64,000 nucleotides of DNA. Origin: Terrimicrobiaceae bacterium. Lineage in GTDB: Bacteria; Verrucomicrobiota; Verrucomicrobiia; Chthoniobacterales; Terrimicrobiaceae. A model generated the notes under the pieces. It saw only the letters and a program-made list of their open reading frames with translations, was not told the DNA's origin and searched no databases. Made by a program: the position numbers and the translations under genes. Location of the stretch: contig JAGYIV010000011.1 of the NCBI GenBank assembly GCA_018402345.1, positions 1 to 64,000 of the forward strand. The letters are read 5' to 3'. Of the stretch, positions 18,736 through 27,701 are shown piece by piece; positions within the stretch are counted from its first letter, which is position 1; the number at the start of each line of letters is the position of its first letter.

Positions 18736-19464
18736 ATGAACACCCGATTCAACCGCATCATCCAATCCATCGCTGGCAAGCTCCGCCCTCCCGCTCCGGC
18801 ACAAACACTCCAAGCCGAATTCGATTTCGGCCAGTCCCCTCACCCTTCGGCCACAGTCCGCCTGAACCTCGCCACTAAAAACATTTCACATCTGCTGGAC
18901 ACGATCACAGCAGCCTTTGCAAGCGGGGCACGGGAGTTGCGTCTGGAACTTCTCGGACCGGGCTTCCTGCTCCATGACCACGCGCTCATGCTCTTCGACG
19001 AATTGTTGAACCGACCCGAGGGAATGAAACTCCACGTCCACTCCCGCACCAGTCTTTCGGATGGCGCCATCCTGCTCTGGCTTGTCGGAGACACGCGCTC
19101 GATCCGCTGGGATGCATGGATCCAACTGTCCTCCACGCCTCCCCTTCCCGACTTGGTTGATGATGGCGGTTGTTCCGATGCGGTGCAGGTCGCCGGCGAG
19201 GAACCCTCCCACACAGACCTCAGAACGATCATGAACTACATGGAGGAATGGCTTCCCGTTAGTGAAGTGGCGGGTCTCAGGCTATTCAATCAAGACCTCG
19301 AGGAACTGGGCCTGCTTGAGGACGACGCATCCTGCCGCCAACTTGACGCCCTGTTCGAAGGATCAACCGAACCACCGAAAACCCCGCTCACCGCACCAAC
19401 GCCGGATAGTCCGTGTAGCCCACAGGCCCCGGCGTGTAAAACGTCGCGGGATCGGGCGCGTTGA
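18736..19464 (+). CDS. Hypothetical protein; 3' end lies in a duplicated segment
   Basis: 242 aa from MNTRFNRIIQSIAGKLRPP. Not recognised. The body is acidic and probably soluble ('LLDTITAAFASGARELRLEL', 'MKLHVHSRTSLSDGAILLWL', 'NQDLEELGLLEDDA'); no signal peptide or membrane helix. The last ~30 residues (EPPKTPLTAPTPDSPCSPQA and on) are Pro/Thr-rich because they read antisense through a copy of the old-yellow-enzyme 3' end (repeat 19367-19469). The same reading would have existed before the insertion, when the two genes were convergent and overlapping. Confidence 0.6.
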   Translation: MNTRFNRIIQSIAGKLRPPAPAQTLQAEFDFGQSPHPSATVRLNLATKNISHLLDTITAAFASGARELRLELLGPGFLLHDHALMLFDELLNRPEGMKLHVHSRTSLSDGAILLWLVGDTRSIRWDAWIQLSSTPPLPDLVDDGGCSDAVQVAGEEPSHTDLRTIMNYMEEWLPVSEVAGLRLFNQDLEELGLLEDDASCRQLDALFEGSTEPPKTPLTAPTPDSPCSPQAPACKTSRDRAR

Positions 19465-19469
19465 GCGGA
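19367..19469. repeat. 103-bp perfect direct repeat, left copy
   Basis: Identical over 103 bases to 20462-20564. It contains the last codons and stop of the OYE gene (minus strand, '...VGYTDYPALVR' end) but is detached from that gene. Together the copies bound a 992-bp insert. Confidence 0.97.
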
Positions 19470-19481
19470 AAGGTTATAAAA

Positions 19482-20186
19482 TTAACTTCGCTCCGCATTG
19501 TCGATGGATCGATGCACCGCATCGCCTTCGAAGCCCGTAAGGGGCAGAGGATAGTCACCAGACAAGAGAACGGAACGAAGCCGGGCCGCATCCACCTTTA
19601 GGCTCACGCCCCTCAAGCGACATAACTCCTCTGCTTCCGGCAGCAGCGTGGAGAGAATTCTCAAATGCTCCAAATCATGGCCTCGTTCACTTTCCGGGCG
19701 TGTATGAAAAGCGTGGAGTTTGCACACCAATAGAGAAAACGGATCCAAAACATGCACGCCTGCCAATTGCAAGACAGTGCCGTTTGGAGGAGCATCGATC
19801 CCGGAATCGAGCAACGGAAGCCTCTCAAGAATTTCCACGGTGGCTGCCGCGTTAATGGGAGACGAACCACTCAATGGACGGAACGGCATGTTGTAGATCT
19901 TGCCCATCGACTCCGCGCCCTTTCTGATAGCGATGCTGATTTGCCCCATTTGGATGTCGTTTGCGCTCATCCAGGCCTTAATACCGTCAGCCAAAAACCG
20001 GTATCCCCTGAAGTCGACATCCTCGCTGTAAACCGGAAATCCCAGAGCTTCCCTTTGATGTTGGGAAAGCAAACTCTCCCCCCAAAGACCGACAGCCAAT
20101 CCGCCGGCCAAGGCATAGTGCGCATTGGCGGACGTGAGGTATTCCAGCAAATCGCGCAGATCCTGAACAGCCAACTCGCGTCTCAT
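19482..20186 (-). CDS. Nucleotidyltransferase-fold protein (AbiEii/MNT-like), in direct-repeat-bounded insert
   Basis: 234 aa. 'HYALAGGLAVGLWGE' (G28-G29) and 'YSEDVDFRG' (D56-x-D58) form the GG...D-x-D active site of the DNA polymerase beta-type nucleotidyltransferase fold. A ~25-residue spacer separates them, as in uncharacterised NTases of toxin-antitoxin loci. 'LDPFSLLVCKLHAFHTRP' with 'ERGHDLEHLRILSTLL' resembles the C-terminal helical part of AbiEii-like proteins. The start overlaps the preceding small gene (ATGA). The stop lies 12 bases from the left direct repeat. A toxin role is inferred from fold and arrangement. Confidence 0.72.
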   Translation of the reverse strand: MRRELAVQDLRDLLEYLTSANAHYALAGGLAVGLWGESLLSQHQREALGFPVYSEDVDFRGYRFLADGIKAWMSANDIQMGQISIAIRKGAESMGKIYNMPFRPLSGSSPINAAATVEILERLPLLDSGIDAPPNGTVLQLAGVHVLDPFSLLVCKLHAFHTRPESERGHDLEHLRILSTLLPEAEELCRLRGVSLKVDAARLRSVLLSGDYPLPLTGFEGDAVHRSIDNAERS

Positions 20187-20401
20187 AAAATCACGCGGGG
20201 CATCGACTGTTCCGCAGGGACCAAAGCAACGGACAAATCGCCCATCTTTGGAAAGAGGGCTTTGAGATGAAGCTGACGACGCTTGCGGTTTTCACTCCGA
20301 CAAAACTCTTCACGAGCTAATGACTCACCAAGCCGAAGAAGGTTGTAATCCTCACCCTCTAACGTCACGAAGTCGTTGGAATCGATGCGGCGGGGTTTCA
20401 C
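20183..20401 (-). CDS. Small partner of the NTase gene (antitoxin candidate)
   Basis: 72 aa from a GTG at 20399-20401 ('KPRRIDSNDFVTLEGEDYNL'). The frame remains open to the edge of the right direct repeat (95 aa from a GTG at 20470), so the natural 5' end may have been cut by the insertion. It is Arg/Lys-rich around 'CRSENRKRRQLHLKALFPKM'. Its stop overlaps the NTase ATG, the usual antitoxin-then-toxin order. Family not recognised. Confidence 0.55.
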   Translation of the reverse strand: MKPRRIDSNDFVTLEGEDYNLLRLGESLAREEFCRSENRKRRQLHLKALFPKMGDLSVALVPAEQSMPRVIL

Positions 20402-20461
20402 GATTCCCAACTTAGTGCTGAATGCTTGGCTTTTACAACGTTGACTTGTTCGTGAACACAC

Positions 20462-20564
20462 CCGAACCACCGAAAACCCCGCTCACCGCACCAACGCCGG
20501 ATAGTCCGTGTAGCCCACAGGCCCCGGCGTGTAAAACGTCGCGGGATCGGGCGCGTTGAGCGGA
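20462..20564. repeat. 103-bp perfect direct repeat, right copy
   Basis: Identical to 19367-19469. This copy is the genuine 3' end of the OYE gene (stop at 20483) plus ~20 bases beyond it. Confidence 0.97.
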
Positions 20565-21565
20565 GCATTTCTCGAGAAGCGATCAGGCAGGTCGGGATTC
20601 GCAATAAACGCCGTGCCGAACGCCACGGCATCCACAGCGCCGGTGGAGATCGCCTCGTCTGCTTCTTCCCCGGTGTAGCCCATATTTGCCACCAATTTGC
20701 CGCAGTAGTTCGCACGCACGGCGGCAAGAACATCCCCATGGTTCGCATCCATAAAATCGGCGCGCATGACATGGAGGTAGGAGAGCGAAAACGGGTCGAG
20801 GGCTTTTGCAAGCGAAGCCGAGAGACTGACGGGATCGCTGTCGGACATACTGTTGAAGCCGTTCAACGGGGAGATGCGCACCGCGGTCCGCCCGCCCCCA
20901 AACACGCCAACCACAGCCTCCACGACCTCGAGCAACAGCCGAGCGCGATGCTCGACAGGCCCTCCGTAGGCTCCACTCCGCTTGTTCGCTCCATCGCGGA
21001 GAAATTCGTCAAGAAGATAGCCGTTGGCTGCATGAATCTCGACACCGTCAAACCCCGCTGCCTTGGCGTTCACTGCCGCGATGCGGAACCCCTCGACAAT
21101 CCCAGGCAACTCGTCATCGCGGAGCTCCCTCGGCACAACATAGGGCTTCTTGCCCTCGGGGGTCGTGACCTGGTCGTTTGTGATCGCGATCGCGCTCGGC
21201 GCCACAGGCTGCGCCCCATTGTTGAAGAGCGGATGGCAGGCCCGCCCGCCGTGCCAGAGTTGCAAATAAATGCGCCCTCCCTTCGCATGCACCGCATCGG
21301 TCACGCCGCGCCATCCAGCGACTTGCTCTGCGGAATAAATTCCCGGCTCGGCGTAAAAAGCGGAGTTGCCCTCGAGAACCATGGTGGCCTCCGCGATGAT
21401 GAGACCTGCCGAAGCACGCTGTGCGTAGTATTCGGCCATCAGCAGTCCGGGCACATGCCCCGGCTCGGCGCGGCAGCGCGTGAGCGGCGCCATGAGAACG
21501 CGATTTGGCAACTCAAGGCTTCCAAGGGTGACGGGCGACAACAGGGAGTTCATGGATTCGGACAT
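20483..21565 (-). CDS. Old yellow enzyme family NADH:flavin oxidoreductase
   Basis: 360 aa from MSESMNSLLSPVTLGSLELP. FMN-binding and catalytic motifs: 'NRVLMAPLTRCRAEPG', 'IYLQLWHGGRACHP' (His-containing loop), 'DGVEIHAANGYLLDEFLRDG', and the phosphate site 'DAVAFGTAFIANPDLPDR'. It reduces activated alkenes or nitro compounds (NemA/XenB-like); the physiological substrate is unknown. Its 3' end is the source of the 103-bp duplication. The gene is intact. Confidence 0.93.
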   Translation of the reverse strand: MSESMNSLLSPVTLGSLELPNRVLMAPLTRCRAEPGHVPGLLMAEYYAQRASAGLIIAEATMVLEGNSAFYAEPGIYSAEQVAGWRGVTDAVHAKGGRIYLQLWHGGRACHPLFNNGAQPVAPSAIAITNDQVTTPEGKKPYVVPRELRDDELPGIVEGFRIAAVNAKAAGFDGVEIHAANGYLLDEFLRDGANKRSGAYGGPVEHRARLLLEVVEAVVGVFGGGRTAVRISPLNGFNSMSDSDPVSLSASLAKALDPFSLSYLHVMRADFMDANHGDVLAAVRANYCGKLVANMGYTGEEADEAISTGAVDAVAFGTAFIANPDLPDRFSRNAPLNAPDPATFYTPGPVGYTDYPALVR

Positions 21566-21655
21566 CGGCTCCGAGGGAATTCCAGAAACGGGTTCCCCGC
21601 AACGCAAAAACTTGGTGGGTGAAACGCCGCGAGGGATCGGTTATCATCCACACCC

Positions 21656-22774
21656 ATGTCACCCGCAGCCCACTCACACGTGTTGAATCTTGTCGCCTAC
21701 GAACCCGGCAAACCAGTGGAGGAACTCGCCCGCGAGATGGGCCTCGACCCAAGCGAGATCGTAAAACTCGCGTCCAATGAAAACCCGCTCGGCCCCTCCC
21801 CGAAGGCGCTTGAGGCCATGCGGCAGACCCTCGAGCGCTCGCATTTCTATCCCGATGGCGGAGCATGGGCCCTGCGTAATGCTATCGCCGAAAAGCTGGG
21901 CCTCGCCCGCGACAATGTGATTCTCGGCAACGGCTCAAACGAAATCATCGAATTCCTCGGCCATGCCTTCCTCTCCCCAGGTGACGAGGTTGTCACCGCA
22001 GGTCACGCCTTCGCCGTGTATAGCCTCATGGCCCAACTCTTCGGTGCCACAACGGTGGAAGTTCCCGACCCCGCCTTCACCCACGACCTCGACGCCATGC
22101 TGGAGGCCATCACTCCGCGCACCCGACAGGTCTTCATCGCCAACCCCAACAACCCCACCGGCACCATGGTTGGACAGGAAGCAATCGACCGCTTCATGGC
22201 CCGCGTGCCGGACCACGTGGTCGTGGTGTTCGACGAGGCGTATTTCGAGTTTCTTGACAATGCTCCGGATGTCATCCGCTACATCCGCGAGGACAGGAAC
22301 GTCGTGGTCATGCGGACATTCTCGAAAATCCAAGGCCTCGCCAACCTGCGCATTGGCTATGGCCTCGCCCCGGCACGGCTCGCCTCGGTTCTTCAAAAAA
22401 CCCGCCAACCGTTCAACGCAAATGGCATCGCCCAGGCCGGCGCGCTTGCAGGGCTCCTCGACGAGGACCACATGCGCCGCACGAAGGAATTGACCGACGA
22501 GGGCCGCGCGCTCCTCGAGTCTGAATTCACCGCCATGGGACTCGAGTTCGTGCCGAGCGTCGCGAATTTTGTCCTTCTCCGCGTGGGGAATGGCGATGCC
22601 GTCTTCCAGGCCCTCCTGAAGCGGGGCGTGATCGTTCGCGCCATGCGAAGCTACAAGCTTCCCGAGTGGATTCGCGTGTCCGTGGGCACCATGGAGCAAA
22701 ACCACCGCTTCCTTGAGGAACTCAAATCCCTCCAAGCCCAAGGCATGATCGCGGAAGCCACCCGTCCTGAATGA
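21656..22774 (+). CDS. hisC: Histidinol-phosphate aminotransferase
   Basis: 372 aa, fold-type I PLP enzyme. 'KLASNENPLGPSPKALEAM' is the HisC substrate/PLP N-terminal motif. 'NPNNPTGTM', 'VVVFDEAYFEF' and 'MRTFSKIQGLANLRIGYGLA' give the PLP Asn, Asp/Tyr and Schiff-base Lys. It transfers the amino group from glutamate to imidazole-acetol phosphate in histidine synthesis; close relatives also act on aromatic amino acids. It overlaps mnmE by ATGA. Confidence 0.93.
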   Translation: MSPAAHSHVLNLVAYEPGKPVEELAREMGLDPSEIVKLASNENPLGPSPKALEAMRQTLERSHFYPDGGAWALRNAIAEKLGLARDNVILGNGSNEIIEFLGHAFLSPGDEVVTAGHAFAVYSLMAQLFGATTVEVPDPAFTHDLDAMLEAITPRTRQVFIANPNNPTGTMVGQEAIDRFMARVPDHVVVVFDEAYFEFLDNAPDVIRYIREDRNVVVMRTFSKIQGLANLRIGYGLAPARLASVLQKTRQPFNANGIAQAGALAGLLDEDHMRRTKELTDEGRALLESEFTAMGLEFVPSVANFVLLRVGNGDAVFQALLKRGVIVRAMRSYKLPEWIRVSVGTMEQNHRFLEELKSLQAQGMIAEATRPE

Positions 22775-24096
22775 ACGCTGGCGATACCATCGCCGCCATC
22801 GCCACCCCGCCGGGAGAGGGAGCGATCGCACTGATCCGCCTCTCGGGCCCAGACACCCCGGCGATCATTCAGAAAATCTTCAAGCCCGCCGGCAAACCTC
22901 CCGCACCGCGCATCGCCACCCTGGGCACCATCCACGACTCCGGCGAACCCCTCGACGAGGTGCTGACAACCACATTCCGCGCCCCTTCCAGCTTCACAGG
23001 CGAGGATGTCGCCGAGATCGCCTGCCATGGCGGCATGCTCCTCGCCGCACAGATTCTCAAACTCGTCCTACGCCATGGAGCGCGCGCCGCCGAGCCCGGC
23101 GAGTTCTCCCAACGCGCGTTCATCAACGGGAAAATGGACCTCACCCGCGCGGAGGCGGTCATGGATATCATTCGCGCCAGAACACCCCTCGCCCTGCGCG
23201 CCGCCGCACTGCAACTCGAAGGCCGCCTCGGTGATGGCATCCTCGCCCTTCGCGACCAGGTTCTGTCCACCGTCGCCCATCTCGAAGCCTGGATCGATTT
23301 TCCCGAGGAGGACATCGACCCAGCCAGCGGCATGGCCCTCCTAGACCAAATCCAATCGATGCTCGACGGCATCGATTCCCTTCTCGCCACCGCCGACGAG
23401 GGCCGTGTGCTTCGCGAAGGCGTGCGTGTAGCGATCGTTGGCCTTCCAAACGCCGGAAAATCCAGCCTCCTCAACCGTCTTCTCGGCATGGAACGCGCCA
23501 TCGTCAGCGACATCCCCGGCACCACTCGCGACACCATCGAAGAAACAGCCTGCCTCCATGGCATCCTCTTCCGCCTCACAGACACCGCCGGCCTTCGGGA
23601 AACCTCCGACCCCGTTGAGAAAGAAGGAGTCGCCCGCACCACCCGCGCGCTGCAACAAGCCGATCTGGTCCTCCATGTCATCGACGCCACCCTCCCCGCC
23701 GAGCCCCCCAGCCACGCCGAGCGTGAAATCCTCGTGGCGAACAAAGCCGACTTGCTCACCCTCGAATCGAGCATTCCCGTCCGCGCCATTCGTGTCTCCT
23801 CCCGCACCGGCGAGGGCTTTGAGCACCTCGTCAATGCCATGCTTGAAACCGCCGGCCTGTCACACCTGACCGCCTCACCCACCCTCGCCGCCATCAACTC
23901 AAGACACCAGGCACTCCTGGAAAAGGCGGCATCCGCCCTCCGCCACGCCACCACCCTCCTCGAATCCAACAGCCCCGCCGAACTCGCCGCCGTGGAACTC
24001 CGCGCAGCGCTCGACGCCCTCGGTCAAATCGTCGGATCCACCGACACCGAAGACATCCTAGGCGAAATCTTCAGCCGCTTCTGCATCGGGAAATAA
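22771..24096 (+). CDS. mnmE: tRNA modification GTPase MnmE
   Basis: 441 aa. The N-terminal tetrahydrofolate-binding domain starts 'DTIAAIATPPGEGAIALIRL'. The G domain has 'GLPNAGKSSLLNRLLG', 'DIPGTTRDTIEE', 'DTAGLRE' and 'ANKADLL'. The C-terminal 'FCIGK' carries the catalytic Cys. With MnmG it modifies U34 of tRNAs (cmnm5U). It overlaps hisC; the pairing looks like translational coupling rather than a pathway link. Confidence 0.97.
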   Translation: MNAGDTIAAIATPPGEGAIALIRLSGPDTPAIIQKIFKPAGKPPAPRIATLGTIHDSGEPLDEVLTTTFRAPSSFTGEDVAEIACHGGMLLAAQILKLVLRHGARAAEPGEFSQRAFINGKMDLTRAEAVMDIIRARTPLALRAAALQLEGRLGDGILALRDQVLSTVAHLEAWIDFPEEDIDPASGMALLDQIQSMLDGIDSLLATADEGRVLREGVRVAIVGLPNAGKSSLLNRLLGMERAIVSDIPGTTRDTIEETACLHGILFRLTDTAGLRETSDPVEKEGVARTTRALQQADLVLHVIDATLPAEPPSHAEREILVANKADLLTLESSIPVRAIRVSSRTGEGFEHLVNAMLETAGLSHLTASPTLAAINSRHQALLEKAASALRHATTLLESNSPAELAAVELRAALDALGQIVGSTDTEDILGEIFSRFCIGK

Positions 24097-24106
24097 CCCA
24101 CCAACC

Positions 24107-25609
24107 TTACTGGCCTTGCCGGCCGACAGGGTCATCGCTTGGGACATCCATTTTTTCGAGATTCGCCCCCATCGTCTCAATACGGAATTTCCAAGTCACA
24201 ATCGCACCGAGCAGGCAGGTGCCGACGAGCGCATACAGCAAGGGGGCTGTGCCGATGTTACTCAGAAGAACAGGAAAGAAAAACGCCGTGGCAACGGCTC
24301 CGATTTTTGCGAAAGACGCCGCAAACCCCGCTCCAACCCCCCGGATTTTCGTCGGAAAAACCTCGCCAGCGATCAGATAGGTCATCGCATTCGGACCAAG
24401 ATTCGTCATGAAATTGAAGAGCATGAATCCGGCGAAAATGAGCACCGTCTGCGACGTGCCAGGGGCAAGGTGCGTCGAGAAGGCCGCAAGCAACAGCCCA
24501 GCAGCGCATCCGAAAAACCCAAGAATCTGAAGACGCATGCGGCCAAACCGGTCGGCCAAAAACACCGCGACCACAATGCCCGCCAGCAGCAACAAATCCA
24601 AAAACGCCGCCCCCTTGGCAGCGATCATGTCGTTGTGGATCACTCCCGCCAGGTTTTGCTCGTGCGGATTCGAATGCCCGAGAATGGTCACGAGAATCGT
24701 GGGCGTGAAAATCCCGATCCCGTAAGTGGACAAGTCCTGCAGGAACCATGGCACCGATGCCAGAATCGTGGCGCGCCGATGCTTCTTTTTAAATAATTTC
24801 ACGAATCCCGATTTGCGCCGCTCGTGCTCGGGCTCCGTCTCCCTCACTGGCTCAAGCTGCACTCTCGTGGGATATTGCGGCGCACGGCTCAACAATCGGA
24901 GCGTTTCCTTTTCCGCCTCCTTGATTTTCCCCTTCGAGATCAACCACTGCGGGCTTTGGGTGATGAAAAACCTCGCGACAACCACGATGATCGTGGGAAC
25001 GATCGCCGTCGCATACATGAGTCTCCAATCCGTGATCGACTCGTTGGATTTAAGAATCATGTATCCCACCGCCGTGCCAACCAGCGCCCCCACTGCCTGG
25101 AACGCAAACGCGCTCAACACGAGCTTGCCCCGACAGTTGCTCGGGATGCTTTCGGAGATCACCAAGTGCGCAGTGGGATAATCGCAGCCGAGCGCCAATC
25201 CCATCCCAAAAAGACAAATCAATAAGACCGGAAACGATGGGCTGAACGTCATGACCGTTAGAAACCCGAAAAACAGAATCATCTCCGCGATAAAGAGCTG
25301 CTTCCGCCCGAAATGGTCCGCCAAGCCCCCCAGAGCCGTCGCGCCGATCAGAATTCCGAACAACGTGGCTGAGCCAACCAACCCCTTTTCCGTGGCCCCC
25401 AACTGGAATTCCATCGCAATCAAGGGCAGCGCCACCCCGGTCATGAAAACCACCAACCCCTCGAAAAACTTCCCGGCTGTGGCCAGACTCCAGATCTGCC
25501 ACTGCATCGCCGTCATCGGCACCGTGGGAATGCTCGTGCCATCAGACCATATGGGTGTCTCGTCGATGTATTGCTGGACGGTTTTGGAAGAAGGCTTGCC
25601 CATGATCAT
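24107..25609 (-). CDS. MFS transporter (metabolite:H+ symporter type)
   Basis: About 500 aa, 12 predicted helices. 'GALGGLADHFGRKQLFIAE'-type loop 2-3 text is present as 'ATALGGLADHFGRKQLF', and its repeat 'VFLADRFGRMRLQILGFFG' lies in the second half. A long charged central loop ('RRKSGFVKLFKKKHRRATIL') separates the halves. It resembles the sugar/aromatic-acid:H+ symporters; the substrate cannot be read from the sequence. Convergent with mnmE, 10 bases apart. Confidence 0.88.
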   Translation of the reverse strand: MIMGKPSSKTVQQYIDETPIWSDGTSIPTVPMTAMQWQIWSLATAGKFFEGLVVFMTGVALPLIAMEFQLGATEKGLVGSATLFGILIGATALGGLADHFGRKQLFIAEMILFFGFLTVMTFSPSFPVLLICLFGMGLALGCDYPTAHLVISESIPSNCRGKLVLSAFAFQAVGALVGTAVGYMILKSNESITDWRLMYATAIVPTIIVVVARFFITQSPQWLISKGKIKEAEKETLRLLSRAPQYPTRVQLEPVRETEPEHERRKSGFVKLFKKKHRRATILASVPWFLQDLSTYGIGIFTPTILVTILGHSNPHEQNLAGVIHNDMIAAKGAAFLDLLLLAGIVVAVFLADRFGRMRLQILGFFGCAAGLLLAAFSTHLAPGTSQTVLIFAGFMLFNFMTNLGPNAMTYLIAGEVFPTKIRGVGAGFAASFAKIGAVATAFFFPVLLSNIGTAPLLYALVGTCLLGAIVTWKFRIETMGANLEKMDVPSDDPVGRQGQ

Positions 25610-25836
25610 CCGTGCAGGTTGAGCAGTCCAGAGGCACCTGCAAACACTGCCGTGAAAAGATTTCGACATGAGGACCGGCGCTTCCCCCCTTGGTCGAGCA
25701 TCCCGAAAATACCGGCCCGAGAAACAGCCGCCAATTCACGGCAAATCATTTAAGGCCTCACCAACGACGTGAGCAATGGAACTAAGTCTGGCGCTGCAAC
25801 CACACCTCCTCCGCAGCCGCACAAAGATATCAGACC

Positions 25837-26955
25837 TTACATTTCCGACTCATCCAAGGCAGCCTGGGATTGAATCTCGATGGCGTCATGAATCGCCGGA
25901 TGCTTTGGGTTTTTTTTGATCCAATCGTTCAAAGCCTCAGGGGATTCGAACGCAAGATTGAGAAAAGCCGATTCCAGCATGGACCGCCTCAGATCCTCGT
26001 CCTTCAAAGCGGATGCCCAATCAATCGCACCTCCTGCCTCGTTAAGAACCCACGTCGAAACCACTGTCTCCACCAAATCGGTGCGAAGTTCGGGACTGCT
26101 CACTTTGCCAGCCCAGTTTGCCGCATCGTTGGGCGCAACGAGCGTCCAACTATCGACAAGGGCGGTGGAGGCCTCTTCGAAATCAACCGCCGATTTTTGC
26201 TGATCAAGCCACTGTGCGGCCTCCCCGGGCGAAAGGCGTCCCCATCCCGCCAGCAATTCTGACACCACAGCGGACTTGTCGTCGTCCTTTAACACCGACT
26301 CCACCCACCCAGCGCATGCTTTGGGATCTTGACGGGACCAAACCTCGGTGAGTGCCAGCAACCCCGCTTGACGCTCGGTGACTGAATCAAGCGATAACAC
26401 CCATGCACCCACGTGCTCCGCACCCTGAGGAAATGCTGAAATCACGGCCGCACGAACCACCACCCCGCGTGGAATCACATCGGAAACAAGGGAGACCGCC
26501 GCCGGGACAGACCGGAACGATTGCACGGCCAAAACGTCAGCGATTGATGCGGCGGCCACCGTGCGGTCCATCCCGTGAAGGCCCGAACGCACAAACTCCA
26601 TGGCCGCCGAATCGTTGATCGATGCCCATTTTCCAAAGACCAACTCCAGACAGAGATCCCTGTTGGAACCGGGAGGCAGTGAAATAGCCCACTCTGCGGC
26701 ACCCCGGGGGTTCGACTCGGTGACACCCTCCAATCGCTCAAGCATGCTGAGAGGAAGCTCCCCGTGTAAAATCAACGAGGAAATTTGCTCGAGCGAATAC
26801 TGCCCGCCTTGGTCCCCGTCGCCAGAGATCGACGCAGTGCTTTCATCGAGGGTAGAGCCTGACGCTTGGGGCATCTCGTCCTGATGATCACAGGCTGGAA
26901 TACCAAGGATCGAGAGAGGAAGGATTACGGAAATGATCAAGCGAGAGACGTGCAT
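25837..26955 (-). CDS. Lipoprotein with Trp-Ala/Asp-Pro helical repeats
   Basis: 372 aa. The N-terminal signal ends in a lipobox-like LGIPAC, so it is probably a lipoprotein. After a Ser/Asp/Gly-rich linker it consists of ~34-residue helical repeats with the pattern W-(x)-DP-x2-A-x2-W ('WSRQDPKACAGWVESVL', 'WGRLSPGEAAQWLDQQ', 'WTLVAPNDAANWAGKV'). The same repeat builds the 552-aa protein at 27702-29360. TPR/SEL1-like scaffolds of this kind usually mediate protein contacts; no catalytic motif seen. Confidence 0.75.
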   Translation of the reverse strand: MHVSRLIISVILPLSILGIPACDHQDEMPQASGSTLDESTASISGDGDQGGQYSLEQISSLILHGELPLSMLERLEGVTESNPRGAAEWAISLPPGSNRDLCLELVFGKWASINDSAAMEFVRSGLHGMDRTVAAASIADVLAVQSFRSVPAAVSLVSDVIPRGVVVRAAVISAFPQGAEHVGAWVLSLDSVTERQAGLLALTEVWSRQDPKACAGWVESVLKDDDKSAVVSELLAGWGRLSPGEAAQWLDQQKSAVDFEEASTALVDSWTLVAPNDAANWAGKVSSPELRTDLVETVVSTWVLNEAGGAIDWASALKDEDLRRSMLESAFLNLAFESPEALNDWIKKNPKHPAIHDAIEIQSQAALDESEM

Positions 26956-27127
26956 AGATTTTTCAAATGGATCGATGGAAAATGGCCTTTTTTATGATCT
27001 GCATCGTGACAATCGGTCTAACAAGAAATGAGTGGAATGAAATCGATCGGATTCTCGAACCAAATGAATCCCCCTAATCATCGTTGCAAGGAACAGCCTC
27101 TCTCAGCAGCCAAGACCACAAAATTTG
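26956..27127. other. Intergenic, no gene seen
   Basis: Upstream region of the lipoprotein gene. No open frame with a plausible product. AT-richer than its surroundings, consistent with a promoter region. Confidence 0.4.
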
Positions 27128-27178
27128 GAAAAAAAAACCGGGAAGCAACTCGACTATGGTATCGAGCGCTTCCCGGTT
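27128..27178 (-). terminator. Strong intrinsic terminator
   Basis: On the minus strand ACCGGGAAGC and GCTTCCCGGT (27177-27168 and 27146-27137) form a perfect 10-bp stem. An inner CTCGA/TCGAG stem sits inside, and nine T follow at once. It ends the transcript of the small secreted protein gene. Confidence 0.92.
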
Positions 27179-27196
27179 GGGATTATCTACCGAGGA

Positions 27197-27532
27197 TCAG
27201 TTGGCAAGATCCGTGGTCTGCCCGCTCACAGGGTTCGTTTGAACGACTGGATTGGAACGTGCTTCGGAGATCGAGAGAGTTGGGAAGCTGATCTTGGTGC
27301 CGCCGACACCGGAATTTCCGGACTTGGATGTTCCAGCTGTGATCTTGACTTTTTTAAGACCCTTGATCGAGAAGGACTTTGTTGAGCCGGGAGAGATTTT
27401 TTTGACCTTCTTTCCGACTTTGTAGAAGTAGGATTGCCCGGATTCGTTGGTGACGCTGAGTTTCTTCGCGTAGGTGGCCGTGGTGGCAGCCAACATGAGC
27501 GCTGTAGCCAATAGGATTGTTTTTTTGATCAT
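27197..27532 (-). CDS. Small secreted protein
   Basis: 111 aa. A clear signal peptide (MIKKTILLATALMLAATTA, cleavage near TYA-KK) is followed by a Lys/Ser/Gly-rich ~85-residue mature part with beta-strand-like text ('VTNESGQSYFYKVGKKVKKI', 'FSIKGLKKVKITAG'). No Cys. Family not recognised. It has its own terminator 20 bases downstream and a candidate promoter upstream, so it is probably an independent and well-expressed unit. Confidence 0.75.
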   Translation of the reverse strand: MIKKTILLATALMLAATTATYAKKLSVTNESGQSYFYKVGKKVKKISPGSTKSFSIKGLKKVKITAGTSKSGNSGVGGTKISFPTLSISEARSNPVVQTNPVSGQTTDLAN

Positions 27533-27598
27533 ATGATTTTTTGTTTGTGTTTAGAATACCCCTACCAACCCTCGAGAGTATGATTGGGACTTGCGGGA

Positions 27599-27626
27599 GT
27601 TTTACGGACTGACCCTGCCCAGTCAA
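27599..27626 (-). promoter_or_regulatory. Candidate sigma-70 promoter of the small secreted protein
   Basis: On the minus strand TTGACT (27626-27621), a 16-base spacer, then TAAAAC (27604-27599), about 65 bases before the ATG. The -35 match is good, the -10 weak. Confidence 0.35.
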
Positions 27627-27701
27627 TGTTTTTTTAAAAAAATTTCGACGTCGGCAACTACGTTCGTTAGGCCTGCAATTTTCTGGAGAGATCCGTGCGA
27701 C

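Noticed and set aside
19388-19591. Short minus-strand frame ending in the OYE C-terminus
   Set aside because: It exists only because the left 103-bp repeat copies the end of the OYE gene; not an independent gene.
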